64,000 nucleotides of DNA from B30-G6 sp964633115 (GTDB lineage: Bacteria; Desulfobacterota; Desulfobacteria; Desulfobacterales; B30-G6). Both the position numbers and the translations under genes were made by a program. The DNA is taken from positions 6,008-70,007 of the forward strand of contig CAZWEO010000013.1 of assembly GCA_964633115.1 (NCBI GenBank), written 5' to 3'. This document shows, one piece after another, positions 16,117 through 24,312 of this stretch; positions within the stretch are counted from its first letter, which is position 1; each line of letters begins with the position of its first letter. The notes beneath the pieces are model-generated. The model did no database searches. It was given only the letters and a program-made list of their open reading frames with translations, and was not told the DNA's origin.

Positions 16117-17672
16117 CGGACTATTTCGACAGTTGGGTTCGGACCGTCAACTTGCCCCCACCCAGCCTACAAGACAATACCGCTGATTGCGACCGTCTGG
16201 TTAATTTCCTGAAACAACATCTCCGCACGAATCGTATAGCTATCGACATTCACGCCTTGCAAGAACTACCGTTTCAACTAAGGGCTTGGAAATATGGCCT
16301 GCGCTGCGTGGTGGTAAAAGATCCCTATACCAGCCAGTGGTATCTAACAGGGATATCCGATCCAAACATGGACCGTTGTCTTGCCGGTGCCGCCGTTGAT
16401 TTAGGCACCTCACGGGTGGCCCTCAGACTGGTGGATCTCTCCACAGGCAATTCACTTTACGAAACGTCATTTGATAATCCGCAATTGAATGTGGGCCCCG
16501 ACATTCTAACACGCATACATGCCTGTGATCAGCCAGGCGGCCTTGAAGAACTCAACCAAATAATTATTCGTGAGTTAAATCAGCAGATTCAGTCTGCTTG
16601 CCATGCCTGTGGTTTGAATACTACCGATCTCTATTTCATGACACTTGCAGGTAATACCTGCATGACACATCTGTTTATGGGACTAACGCCCAAATGGATT
16701 ATCCGAGAACCGTATATACCTGTCACCAATACACCGGATATTGAACGTGCCGGCGTATATGGTTTAAATATTCATTCAGGCGGACGAATTTTCATTTTTC
16801 CCAATATCGGCAGTTATTTTGGCGGTGATCTCATCGCTGGAATATTGCAAAGTGAGCTCAATCGCGAAACAGAAACCGCTATCTTGGTAGATGTAGGGAC
16901 CAACGCCGAGGTTGTACTGGGCAATGATAGTTGGCTAATGGCGTGTGCTGGTGCTGCCGGTCCGGCCTTAGAAAGCGGTGTGACTCAGATTGGGATGATG
17001 GCTGGCCCTGGTGTTGTAGACCGGATTCGTATCGATTCGAAAACGCATACGATTCAAGTTGGCACCATCGATGATTTGCCACCTACGGGTATCTGTGGAT
17101 CCGGAATGATCGATCTGGCTGCCCAGCTATTTAAGGCGGGTATGATTGACCTGCGGGGACGATTTGTGCCCGAGGCATGCGGTCATAAGCTGCAAGTACA
17201 TGCGGACATGCCCTATCTTGAAGTTGTATCGGCAAAAGACTCTGGCACTGGCTGTGCGCTTAATATTTCTCAGGCCGATATAGATAGCCTGATTCGATCC
17301 AAGGCCGCCATGTATACGATCTTAGAGACGATTACTGAGTCGGTTGGTATGACCCTGGATGAACTCAAGACTTTTTATGTGGCCGGTACCTTTGGGGCCT
17401 ATATTGATCCTGAATCTGCTGTGACTATTGGTATGCTTCCGGATTTGCCAAAAGGAACCTACAGAACTTTAGGTAATTCGTCGCTGGACGGTGCGACGAG
17501 GGTGTTAACATCTTGCGAGAGTATGAATCAGATCGAGCACATCAAATCAAAAATTACTTACCTGGAACTGAACGTCGACCAACAATTTATGAATCGCTTT
17601 AGTGCGGCTAAGTTTTTGCCGCATACGGATAGGACTCGATTTCCATCGGTTATAACCTCGCATGAAATTTGA
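16113..17672 (+). CDS. RACo-type ASKHA protein (DUF4445), reductive activator of corrinoid proteins
   Basis: A 519-residue protein with an actin/Hsp70-like ATPase fold: AAVDLGTSRVALRLVD near residue 90, AGNTCMTHLFMG, GSYFGGDLIAGIL, ILVDVGTNAEVVLG, CAGAAGPALESG, GICGSGMIDL and FYVAGTFGAYIDPESAVTIGMLPD. These match the C-terminal part of RACo/RamA-like activators, which use ATP to drive one-electron reduction of Co(II) corrinoid proteins. The usual N-terminal [2Fe-2S] ferredoxin domain is absent and replaced by about 85 unrelated residues, so its electron donor would have to be a separate protein. No corrinoid protein or methyltransferase is adjacent. Confidence 0.85.
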   Translation: MTDYFDSWVRTVNLPPPSLQDNTADCDRLVNFLKQHLRTNRIAIDIHALQELPFQLRAWKYGLRCVVVKDPYTSQWYLTGISDPNMDRCLAGAAVDLGTSRVALRLVDLSTGNSLYETSFDNPQLNVGPDILTRIHACDQPGGLEELNQIIIRELNQQIQSACHACGLNTTDLYFMTLAGNTCMTHLFMGLTPKWIIREPYIPVTNTPDIERAGVYGLNIHSGGRIFIFPNIGSYFGGDLIAGILQSELNRETETAILVDVGTNAEVVLGNDSWLMACAGAAGPALESGVTQIGMMAGPGVVDRIRIDSKTHTIQVGTIDDLPPTGICGSGMIDLAAQLFKAGMIDLRGRFVPEACGHKLQVHADMPYLEVVSAKDSGTGCALNISQADIDSLIRSKAAMYTILETITESVGMTLDELKTFYVAGTFGAYIDPESAVTIGMLPDLPKGTYRTLGNSSLDGATRVLTSCESMNQIEHIKSKITYLELNVDQQFMNRFSAAKFLPHTDRTRFPSVITSHEI

Positions 17673-17718
17673 TGAAAATATCTTTACTTCTTTAAACGTA
17701 TCTCTATCGGAACATATT

Positions 17719-17920
17719 CATTAGAAACAGTCAGTCGTATTTGGGTACAGTTCTCCCTTCCCAAAAACCTGGGTTATTAAAAACCTTCTATGCTGATACA
17801 TGTTTCTAATGTTAAAAAGATTGATTTTGAATGAGACCGAAGAGTCAGCCTTGTGTTATCGTAGTTTCATTTTCGTGGTCTAGGCCAACAATTTGTTGTT
17901 CACCTGGCTGACCGATCATA
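17719..17920. repeat. Composite dispersed repeat, copy 2
   Basis: The same architecture as copy 1 at 7357-7540: CATTAGAAACA (17719-17729) / TGTTTCTAATG (17801-17811), then the identical 77-bp block (17844-17920) with GTCAGCC and GGCTGAC ends. The spacing between the two parts is 32 instead of 14 bases. The right end abuts directly on a 5'-truncated gene, which suggests insertion or recombination there. Confidence 0.8.
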
Positions 17921-17921
17921 C

Positions 17922-18227
17922 AAAGGGGCCTCTCCTGAAATTCATCCTGAAGCCTTTATCGCGTCATCGGCCGTCATCATTGGTAATGTAGAGATCAAAA
18001 AGGGGGCTAGCATCTGGTATGGCAGTGTTGTCCGCGGGGATATCGAATCCATAACTATCGGTGAGAATACCAATATCCAAGACAACTGCACCGTACATAC
18101 CGAGGTAGGGTTTCCAACGGTGATCGGCAACAATACTAGTGTGGGCCACAATGCAGTGGTACATGGGTGTACAGTCGAAGATGACTGCCTTATCGGAATT
18201 GGTGCCATCGTGAAATCGAAATCTTGA
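17922..18227 (+). pseudogene. Truncated gamma-class carbonic anhydrase-like gene
   Basis: About 101 codons of left-handed beta-helix sequence with the family signature: SIWYGSVVRGD, NIQDNCTVHT (first metal His) and GHNAVVHGC (second and third His). The family normally has about 170-180 residues. Here the N-terminus is missing at the border with the 77-bp repeat and the C-terminal third is missing (it stops after GIGAIVKSKS). No start codon or ribosome site is seen. The metal ligands survive, but the trimer-forming ends are gone, so it is probably non-functional. Confidence 0.8.
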
Positions 18228-18237
18228 AGGAATTTTA

Positions 18238-18777
18238 ATGATTATAGACAGCCAAACATTAAAAAAACTAGGCCGCCAAAAAATAGTAGGTGCAAAAGGA
18301 AACTCGAAGACGCTATCTCTATTGTGGAAAAACAAAAGAGTTGTCTTGGTATTTATCCGGCATTTTGGCTGAATGATTAGTCGTCGGCAGGTTGCCGATC
18401 TAAATAACAACACGAAGGCTTTTCGACGTGCAAAGGTGCAATTGGTGATAATTGGCAACGGGCCGCATAAGTTCATTGGGCCTTTCAGGGAATCCACCGA
18501 ATACAAGGGTCCCTTATTCACTGATCCGACGCTGGAAAGTCACAATATATTAGGGTTTAAAAAAGGCATTACCTCTATGCTGGGGCTTGATCCGCTGAAA
18601 GCGGGAATTCGTGCGCTGGGTACCGGCCACCTGCAGAAGGGGATTCAAGGCCCACCTACCCAGCAGGGCGGGGTCTTGGTTGTGGGACCTGGTAATGTTG
18701 TTCACTACCTGTATCGCAGCCAGAAAGCCGGCGACCATCCCACGGTTGAGGAAATTCTCCAAGCTTGTGAGGTGTAA
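18238..18777 (+). CDS. Peroxiredoxin-like (AhpC-TSA_2) selenoprotein, UGA as selenocysteine
   Basis: A 179-residue protein if the UGA at 18370-18372 (codon 45) is read as selenocysteine. GAAGGA lies 6 bases before the ATG. Residues 36-52 read VVLVFIRHFG-U-MISRRQ, aligning with the RHFGCxxCR motif of PRXL2-like thioredoxin-fold proteins; U replaces the peroxidatic Cys and Ser the second Cys. The same frame then gives LVIIGNG, FTDPTLESHNILG and a GGVLVVGPGNVVHYLYRSQ strand, so the family match runs unbroken across UGA. Conventional calling yields only the 134-residue part from 18373. It probably reduces peroxides or disulfides. It follows the truncated carbonic anhydrase by 10 bases. Confidence 0.85.
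18384..18398 (+). promoter_or_regulatory. SECIS-like hairpin in the peroxiredoxin-like gene
   Basis: A perfect 6-bp stem TCGGCA/TGCCGA with loop GGT, plus a possible closing G-T pair, has its loop 17 bases after the UGA. Stem length, loop and distance match the sbtA element and the general form of bacterial SECIS hairpins recognised by SelB. Confidence 0.65.
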
Positions 18778-18944
18778 CGCCTCCCAGCTACTGCGAGTTG
18801 GAGCGACTGTTTTTAGAACCCTTCATTGAAAGCGATTTCTTTACATTTAAGGCCGAAGTTGTTACACCATTATATAGTTTGGGGGCAGGTATTTTTAGCT
18901 TTTTGTTTTGAGTGGTTACACCCATAGCAAGAAGGAGATGTTTG

Positions 18945-20612
18945 ATGGCTGAGCGCATGAATCGTGCGGACAATTTCTGGTACTGCATGGACGAACCTTC
19001 CAACCTGATGGTAATCACCGCCTTTATGGAGTTTAAGGAACCCCTTGACTACAAACGTCTTTATGCCACCATTGAGAGTCGCTTGGCTTCCTTTCCCCGG
19101 TTTCAAAAAAAGGTTGTGCGCCCCACGACAGGCGTCGGCATACCCACCTGGGAGACGGATCCGAACTACGATCTCCGGTTTCACTTGCAGCGCATAGCTC
19201 TTCCCGCCCCAGGCGACAAGCAGGAACTCCAGGAAATGATCGCCAACCTGATGGTCACACCGCTGGTGTCAAACCGGCCGCTGTGGCAGGTGCACCTCAT
19301 CGAGAACTACGGAAAAGGGTGTGTTCTTTTTTTCAGGATTCACCATTGCATCGCCGACGGCATCGCCCTGATCCACGTCCTGCTGTCCACGGCAGACACG
19401 GACCCCGATGCGCCCTGGCCCAAACTTAGCGAGAAAAAGAAAACCAGCACCCTGCAATTCGATCCGATGTTCCAGGTCCATTCGGCCGTCAACGGCATTA
19501 AACAGACATTCAGCTATGCTCAGAACCTGGGCAAGAAACTAACCACGGAAATGGAGAAGGTCGTTTCAGATCCCGCCCGGCTGAAACAGCTGGTCAAAAC
19601 CTCCAGCCGCCTGCCGACTGATATCACCTCGGTGCTTTCCAAACATACCATCATGAAGTCCGATCCCAATACCGCATTTAAAGGTAAGCTGGGCGTCCGC
19701 AAGAAAGTTGCCTGGACGGAACCCATGGCCCTAGATCACATCAAAAAGGTGGGCAAAGCCATCAAAACCGCGACCCTCAACGATGTACTCATTGCAACGG
19801 TTACCGCTGCCATGCGCCGCTACCTGAAAACCAGAAACACCCCGGTCAACGAACTCGACCTGCGCGTGACCATTCCGGTGAATATTCGCAAACCTGGCAC
19901 CGAGTTTGAGTTGGGCAATAAATTCAGCCTGGTCTTTTTACCCCTGCCGGTACATCTCGAGGATCCGGTCCTGCGCTTAAAAGAGGTAAAGCAGCGCATG
20001 GACCGGCTAAAAAAATCACCGGACCCGTATATAAATTTTGGACTGCTAAGCTCCATCGGCTACCTGCCGCCCGCCATAGCCAAAAAGGCGGCGGCCTTGT
20101 TTGGCAACAAAGCTTCCGGTGTTTTGACCAATGTGCCAGGCCCGCGGCAACCGCTCTATTTTGCCGGGAAAAAAATCGACAAATTCATGTTCTGGGTGCC
20201 GCGTTCCGGCCATATCGGGCTGGGGATCAGCATTCTCAGCTACAATAATAACGTTATCGTGGGCATTGCGTCCGATGAGGGCTTGATGCCGGACCCGGAG
20301 GTTCTGCTGGAAGGATTTGAGGATGAATTCAACCACCTCCTGGAATTGGTTCAATCCGGAAAAATTGAAGATAAACCGCTCGTATTACATGACCGCTACC
20401 AGGAAACGCAGGCAGCCGCCGAAGCCCAAGAATCGAAACAAAGCCGGGAGGAGCCATATCCGGTCGTGTGCAAGGCCATAACCAAGAGCGGTAAGCCCTG
20501 TAAAAACAGGGTGCGGGCCGGCATTGAGTATTGCAGTGTTCACCAGCGTCAGTCAAAAACGGATAATCGGCTGAAGGACGTGGCTCAAATCGTCAAAGAT
20601 TTATCCGGTTAA
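18945..20612 (+). CDS. Wax ester synthase/diacylglycerol acyltransferase (WS/DGAT)
   Basis: A 555-residue bifunctional acyltransferase joining acyl-CoA to a fatty alcohol or diacylglycerol. The start MAERMNRADNFWYCMD resembles the family entry, the catalytic motif HHCIADG is at 133-139, and the C-terminal half holds NVPGPRQPLYFAG and GLGISILSYNNNVIVGIASD, typical of the WS/DGAT C-domain. AAGGAG precedes ATG 18945; an upstream frame extension is unlikely. Unusual: a tail of about 80 residues carries a Cys/His cluster (CKAITKSGKPCKN...YCSVHQ), a possible small zinc-binding module resembling DUF5763. First gene of the lipid island, 20 bases before the Fe-ADH. Confidence 0.92.
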   Translation: MAERMNRADNFWYCMDEPSNLMVITAFMEFKEPLDYKRLYATIESRLASFPRFQKKVVRPTTGVGIPTWETDPNYDLRFHLQRIALPAPGDKQELQEMIANLMVTPLVSNRPLWQVHLIENYGKGCVLFFRIHHCIADGIALIHVLLSTADTDPDAPWPKLSEKKKTSTLQFDPMFQVHSAVNGIKQTFSYAQNLGKKLTTEMEKVVSDPARLKQLVKTSSRLPTDITSVLSKHTIMKSDPNTAFKGKLGVRKKVAWTEPMALDHIKKVGKAIKTATLNDVLIATVTAAMRRYLKTRNTPVNELDLRVTIPVNIRKPGTEFELGNKFSLVFLPLPVHLEDPVLRLKEVKQRMDRLKKSPDPYINFGLLSSIGYLPPAIAKKAAALFGNKASGVLTNVPGPRQPLYFAGKKIDKFMFWVPRSGHIGLGISILSYNNNVIVGIASDEGLMPDPEVLLEGFEDEFNHLLELVQSGKIEDKPLVLHDRYQETQAAAEAQESKQSREEPYPVVCKAITKSGKPCKNRVRAGIEYCSVHQRQSKTDNRLKDVAQIVKDLSG

Positions 20613-20632
20613 AAAACGAGGGAGGGGCTGTT

Positions 20633-22474
20633 ATGCTGCCTGAATATTTTGAGTTTTCACTTCCGACCAGATTAATTTATGGGATTGGTATTATTGCTAA
20701 TCTTGCAGAAGCCCTGAAGCCTTTCGGCCAACGCAAGGCCATCCTAATTACAGACGAGGTGCTGGCCAAAGCGGGTCCGGTCGATAGTGTGAAAGCCGGA
20801 TTTAAGAAGACCCCCGTCAAGGTGTGCTGCACCTTCAGCAAGGTACCCCCAAACTCTACCATTAAAACCGTTGAACAATGCGCCGTCCTTGCAAAAAAGC
20901 ATGACTGCGACATGTTCATCGCGGTTGGTGGTGGCAGCGTCATCGACACCGCCAAGGTTGCCAATCTTCTGGCCGTGAAAGGCGGGAAACTGGAAGATCA
21001 CATGGGTGCCTATCTGCTTGACAACAGCGAAAAATTGATGCCATCCATCTGTATCCCTACCACCGCCGGCACGGGCTCGGAAGTCACTAAAGTGGCAGTA
21101 ATCGCCGATCCGGACAACGATGTCAAACTACCGTTTGCCGAAGAGCAGTTTTTACCGCAAATGGCCATACTCGATCCTGAAATGACGGTTTCCCTGCCGG
21201 GCAAGCTGACCGCCACCACGGGCATGGACGCGTTGACACACGCCATTGAAGCATATGTGGACAAGGAATGGTCACCGGCGGCCGATGCCCTGGCCCTGCA
21301 CGCCATAAAGCTGATCACCGGAAATATTTTGCAGGCCTGCGCCAAACCGGAAGATCTGCAGGCGCGCGGCAGCATGCAGGTGGGCAGTTTTTTAGCGGGC
21401 GTGGCATTTTCACATTCGATGGTAGGGATGGTCCACGGGATCTCGCATGCGCTAGGCGGCGTTTACCATATTCCGCACGGTTTGGCCAATGCGCTCATTC
21501 TGCCGGAGGTGATGGCCTATAACCTCGAGGCCAGGATTGACCGATACGCGGATATCGCCGCCGCCCTCGGTATTTCTTTCCCCTTGCTTGTTAATCAAAG
21601 CCAAAGCCTGCTTAAATCGAATCGACTGGACGTGGTGTCGAAGTTGGCCAATCTATCGGATGCCGAGTCCTTGAAGGAACTCGTCGACACGGGTTCGTTT
21701 CGTGTACGCGGAATGTTTTCAAAGATGATCGGCAATTTTGAATTCGTTGATCAATGGGTTCGAAAACAGGCCGCCTTGGCCGCTATTGAAAAAATACGCA
21801 CACTGAACCGCCAGCTGGCGCAGCTGACCGGCATGCCGCTCAGCCTGAAAGATGCCGGTATTACCGACAAGCTGGCAAAGCTCGAACAGGTTGCCACCAC
21901 GGCCATGGAAGATGGGTCCATGCTCTACAACCCCATCGAACCGGATCGTGATGCAGTCATGGACATTGTCAAAAAGGTTTACCACGCCAAGACAAAGCCC
22001 CTGCCGGTCTCGGACGAGGACCTGCGGCCGCTGGCTGCGCTTCGCCGGAGCGAGGAACTGACCAACGTGTTCAAAAACGGCAATATGCTCTATGATGTCC
22101 TATTTGAATTTTATGAGATGCTCAAAGACGATCCCGATATCGGCCCGGCCCTGGCGAAAACGGACCTGTGTATTCAGTTTAGATATAAAAAACCGTCGGC
22201 TGTTATTACCATTAATGCGGCCGGTGACGACATCCAAATCCTGAAAGGCGAATACGAAGGCAATCTGGATGTTACCATGACCATGGACGCCGATTTTGCC
22301 CATAAATTCTGGCATGGCAAAGCAAATCTGGTTTCCGCACTGACCCGTCGGCAAGTGGTCGCCAAGGGCAATGTCCCCAAAACCATCAAACTATTGCCTA
22401 TATTAAAGCCAGCCTACGATCTCTATCCCAAATATCTGCGGAAAAAGGGACTTGGGGATTTGATCATGTCCTAG
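20633..22474 (+). CDS. Iron-containing alcohol dehydrogenase fused to a C-terminal SCP2-like domain
   Basis: A 613-residue protein; ordinary group III alcohol dehydrogenases have about 380-400. The Fe-ADH part shows the NAD-binding GGGSVIDTAK, PTTAGTGSEVTKVAVI, GMDALTHAIEAYV and the metal His region GMVHGISHALGGVYHIPHGLANA. An insertion of about 70 residues (about 320-390) interrupts the usual helical domain. Residues 490-600 form an SCP2-like lipid-binding domain (LCIQFRYKKPSAVITIN...NLDVTMTMDADFAHKFWHGKANLVSAL). It may interconvert fatty aldehydes and alcohols with the SCP2 domain holding the chain. It is convergent with the patatin gene, overlapping by 4 bases. Confidence 0.9.
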   Translation: MLPEYFEFSLPTRLIYGIGIIANLAEALKPFGQRKAILITDEVLAKAGPVDSVKAGFKKTPVKVCCTFSKVPPNSTIKTVEQCAVLAKKHDCDMFIAVGGGSVIDTAKVANLLAVKGGKLEDHMGAYLLDNSEKLMPSICIPTTAGTGSEVTKVAVIADPDNDVKLPFAEEQFLPQMAILDPEMTVSLPGKLTATTGMDALTHAIEAYVDKEWSPAADALALHAIKLITGNILQACAKPEDLQARGSMQVGSFLAGVAFSHSMVGMVHGISHALGGVYHIPHGLANALILPEVMAYNLEARIDRYADIAAALGISFPLLVNQSQSLLKSNRLDVVSKLANLSDAESLKELVDTGSFRVRGMFSKMIGNFEFVDQWVRKQAALAAIEKIRTLNRQLAQLTGMPLSLKDAGITDKLAKLEQVATTAMEDGSMLYNPIEPDRDAVMDIVKKVYHAKTKPLPVSDEDLRPLAALRRSEELTNVFKNGNMLYDVLFEFYEMLKDDPDIGPALAKTDLCIQFRYKKPSAVITINAAGDDIQILKGEYEGNLDVTMTMDADFAHKFWHGKANLVSALTRRQVVAKGNVPKTIKLLPILKPAYDLYPKYLRKKGLGDLIMS

Positions 22475-23361
22475 AGGATATTTCCCAACTGATCGCGGGC
22501 GTTGCGGTAGCCCTCATCTATCAGCCAGCGGGCCTGGCGGATGGAAAAGCTGAGCAGCGATCGAAACCCGAGCATTCGGGATGGGGCAACTGTTTTGATG
22601 GTGGGCCCATCCGCATCCCTGCCCCCAATCTTTTCACCGTGAACCAAGGACGGGTACGCTGTTGTGTTTACGGCCGCCGGCCACCCCCTGCTTGCCAGGG
22701 CGGTCTGGCAGGAGCCGATCAGAAAATGCTCCAAGACGAGCTCCATGGCGGTTGTCAGCGATCCCGGTAAGGCCGGGGAAACCACATTACCCACAGGCGA
22801 TAGCAGTACCACGATTATTTCATCCGCGCCGCTCTCCAAAGCAGGGAACAATGGGGAATTGGCCATGACACCCCCATCCCAGTATGGTTCCCCATCAATA
22901 AGCTGCCAGGGAAACACGATGGGGACCGCGCTGGAGGCCATCACATGATCGATATCAATCACGTGCTGATTGAAAAGATGCAGCCGTGCCGTCAACAGGT
23001 TGACGGCGGTGATGATCACATCCATGCGGTTTTTTCTCAAGGCATCGATATCAAGGTGTCGGGAAACCATTTTTCTCAAGGGGCCAGTGTCCATGACCGG
23101 TTTCAGGGGTCTACCCAAAAGAAGATTGGCCAGAAACCGCAGCATCCTGAATCGATATATCATGGGACGATGATAGCTGGTCCATATCTCAAAGAGACGA
23201 TCAAGAGGCATACCGGCGCCGATTGCCACGGCATTGATGGCACCTACGGATGTGCCGCACACCAGGTCAGGTGTCCAGTTTCGCTCTTTGAGATATTTCC
23301 AGACCCCGATTTGAAATGCGCCCCGGGCACCACCTCCAGATAGAATCAAGGCTCTTTTCAT
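22471..23361 (-). CDS. Patatin-like phospholipase/lipid hydrolase
   Basis: A 296-residue patatin-family serine hydrolase: the oxyanion loop GGGARGAFQIGV near the N-terminus, the nucleophile Ser in GTSVGAIN, and the catalytic Asp in WDGGVMANSP. The likely role is release of acyl chains from membrane or stored lipids, which fits the island. Its start overlaps the stop of the upstream gene (ATGA), so the pair is translationally coupled. Confidence 0.9.
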   Translation of the reverse strand: MKRALILSGGGARGAFQIGVWKYLKERNWTPDLVCGTSVGAINAVAIGAGMPLDRLFEIWTSYHRPMIYRFRMLRFLANLLLGRPLKPVMDTGPLRKMVSRHLDIDALRKNRMDVIITAVNLLTARLHLFNQHVIDIDHVMASSAVPIVFPWQLIDGEPYWDGGVMANSPLFPALESGADEIIVVLLSPVGNVVSPALPGSLTTAMELVLEHFLIGSCQTALASRGWPAAVNTTAYPSLVHGEKIGGRDADGPTIKTVAPSRMLGFRSLLSFSIRQARWLIDEGYRNARDQLGNIL

Positions 23362-24005
23362 GCGCTTACCTGTAGCTTGCCATCCCAGATTTCATTGTGC
23401 CAGGCCGTCTCACGTTTTTCGACCGTCTCCACGAAGAAATCGATATTTTTGATGACCCGGAATCCGTCGTAACCCTCATAGACAAAGTCGATAATCTTTC
23501 CTACGCCGATTAAATGTGCCGCCGAGCGAACGGTTTTTAAGGAAAGGGCCACAACCCATTTCTTGCTCAGCTTATGAAAGGCCCTTGCCGTTTGGGTGCT
23601 GAGCTTTATCTGGTATATCCGCTGCTCATAGTTGTCGAGGCTTCGGTAGACCTCCTGGTATTGATCCATTTCCATATTTTCACCAATACCGGATGCAATC
23701 ATCTGCTCAACCATACGATCGTCGAGTATGTCAGTCAATGCGTGCAATTCGATGACCTGGGTGACAGCGCTGACCATGCCTTTGTAAACCTTCCCCTTAA
23801 GTAGCCGGTGAAGCTTTTTCATGCTGGCGTCTCGGAAGGAGAAATCCTCGGGGGCATACAGCCTTTCAAAAAAAAAGTGGCCGATTTTTGCATATTCCGG
23901 ATCGCTTTTTAAGTCCGCATAGGTGTCATTCAACCGAGCAGACTGGAAGGCCTGCAGCGTGTGCTTGAGGTGTCTAAAGTCGTGTTGATTTGCTGGTTCT
24001 GTCAT
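23358..24005 (-). CDS. Conserved protein of unknown function in lipid island
   Basis: 215 residues, mainly alpha-helical by composition. A notable motif is HFFFERLYAPEDFSFRDASM (about 43-62). No enzyme motif, signal peptide or clear membrane segment was recognised. It is coupled to the patatin gene by a 4-base overlap, and its upstream region holds one copy of the 17-bp ATAACGC-type palindrome, tying its regulation to the storage genes. Function is unknown; a granule-related or lipid-binding role is inference from context only. Confidence 0.75.
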   Translation of the reverse strand: MTEPANQHDFRHLKHTLQAFQSARLNDTYADLKSDPEYAKIGHFFFERLYAPEDFSFRDASMKKLHRLLKGKVYKGMVSAVTQVIELHALTDILDDRMVEQMIASGIGENMEMDQYQEVYRSLDNYEQRIYQIKLSTQTARAFHKLSKKWVVALSLKTVRSAAHLIGVGKIIDFVYEGYDGFRVIKNIDFFVETVEKRETAWHNEIWDGKLQVSA

Positions 24006-24091
24006 CCATTTGTTCCTTTTTTTACATCAAGTCTTGTTCCACTAAAAACCATTATGGGGGCCATGTTTGCCTTGGTACGGTACCGGGAAAA

Positions 24092-24108
24092 ATGACGCAG
24101 TGCGTTAT
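24092..24108. promoter_or_regulatory. 17-bp palindromic operator, copy 1
   Basis: ATGACGC-AGT-GCGTTAT, one mismatch from the perfect palindrome at 25127-25143. It lies 87 bases upstream of the unknown gene ending at 23358. Size and symmetry suit a TetR-type repressor. Confidence 0.6.
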
Positions 24109-24312
24109 ACCTTGACCTAGGTCCAGATGTCAAGTATAATCTTCCTGAAGTACAATTCCTATTGAGGGTCAAACTTCAACCTGTCGCCTTGAAATAATAT
24201 CTGAACCGCTTTTTGCACGCAACAGAAGGTTTTTCTGACGACCGTTATAACCGGCGGATTTCTTTATCAGACACCTCGCTGTGTCATTTCACTCCCGTGG
24301 CCGGGTACGAGC

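Noticed and set aside
18373..18777. Independent 134-residue gene starting at 18373
   Set aside because: It lacks a ribosome site and its N-terminus begins in the middle of a conserved fold; the reading across UGA from 18238 explains it better.
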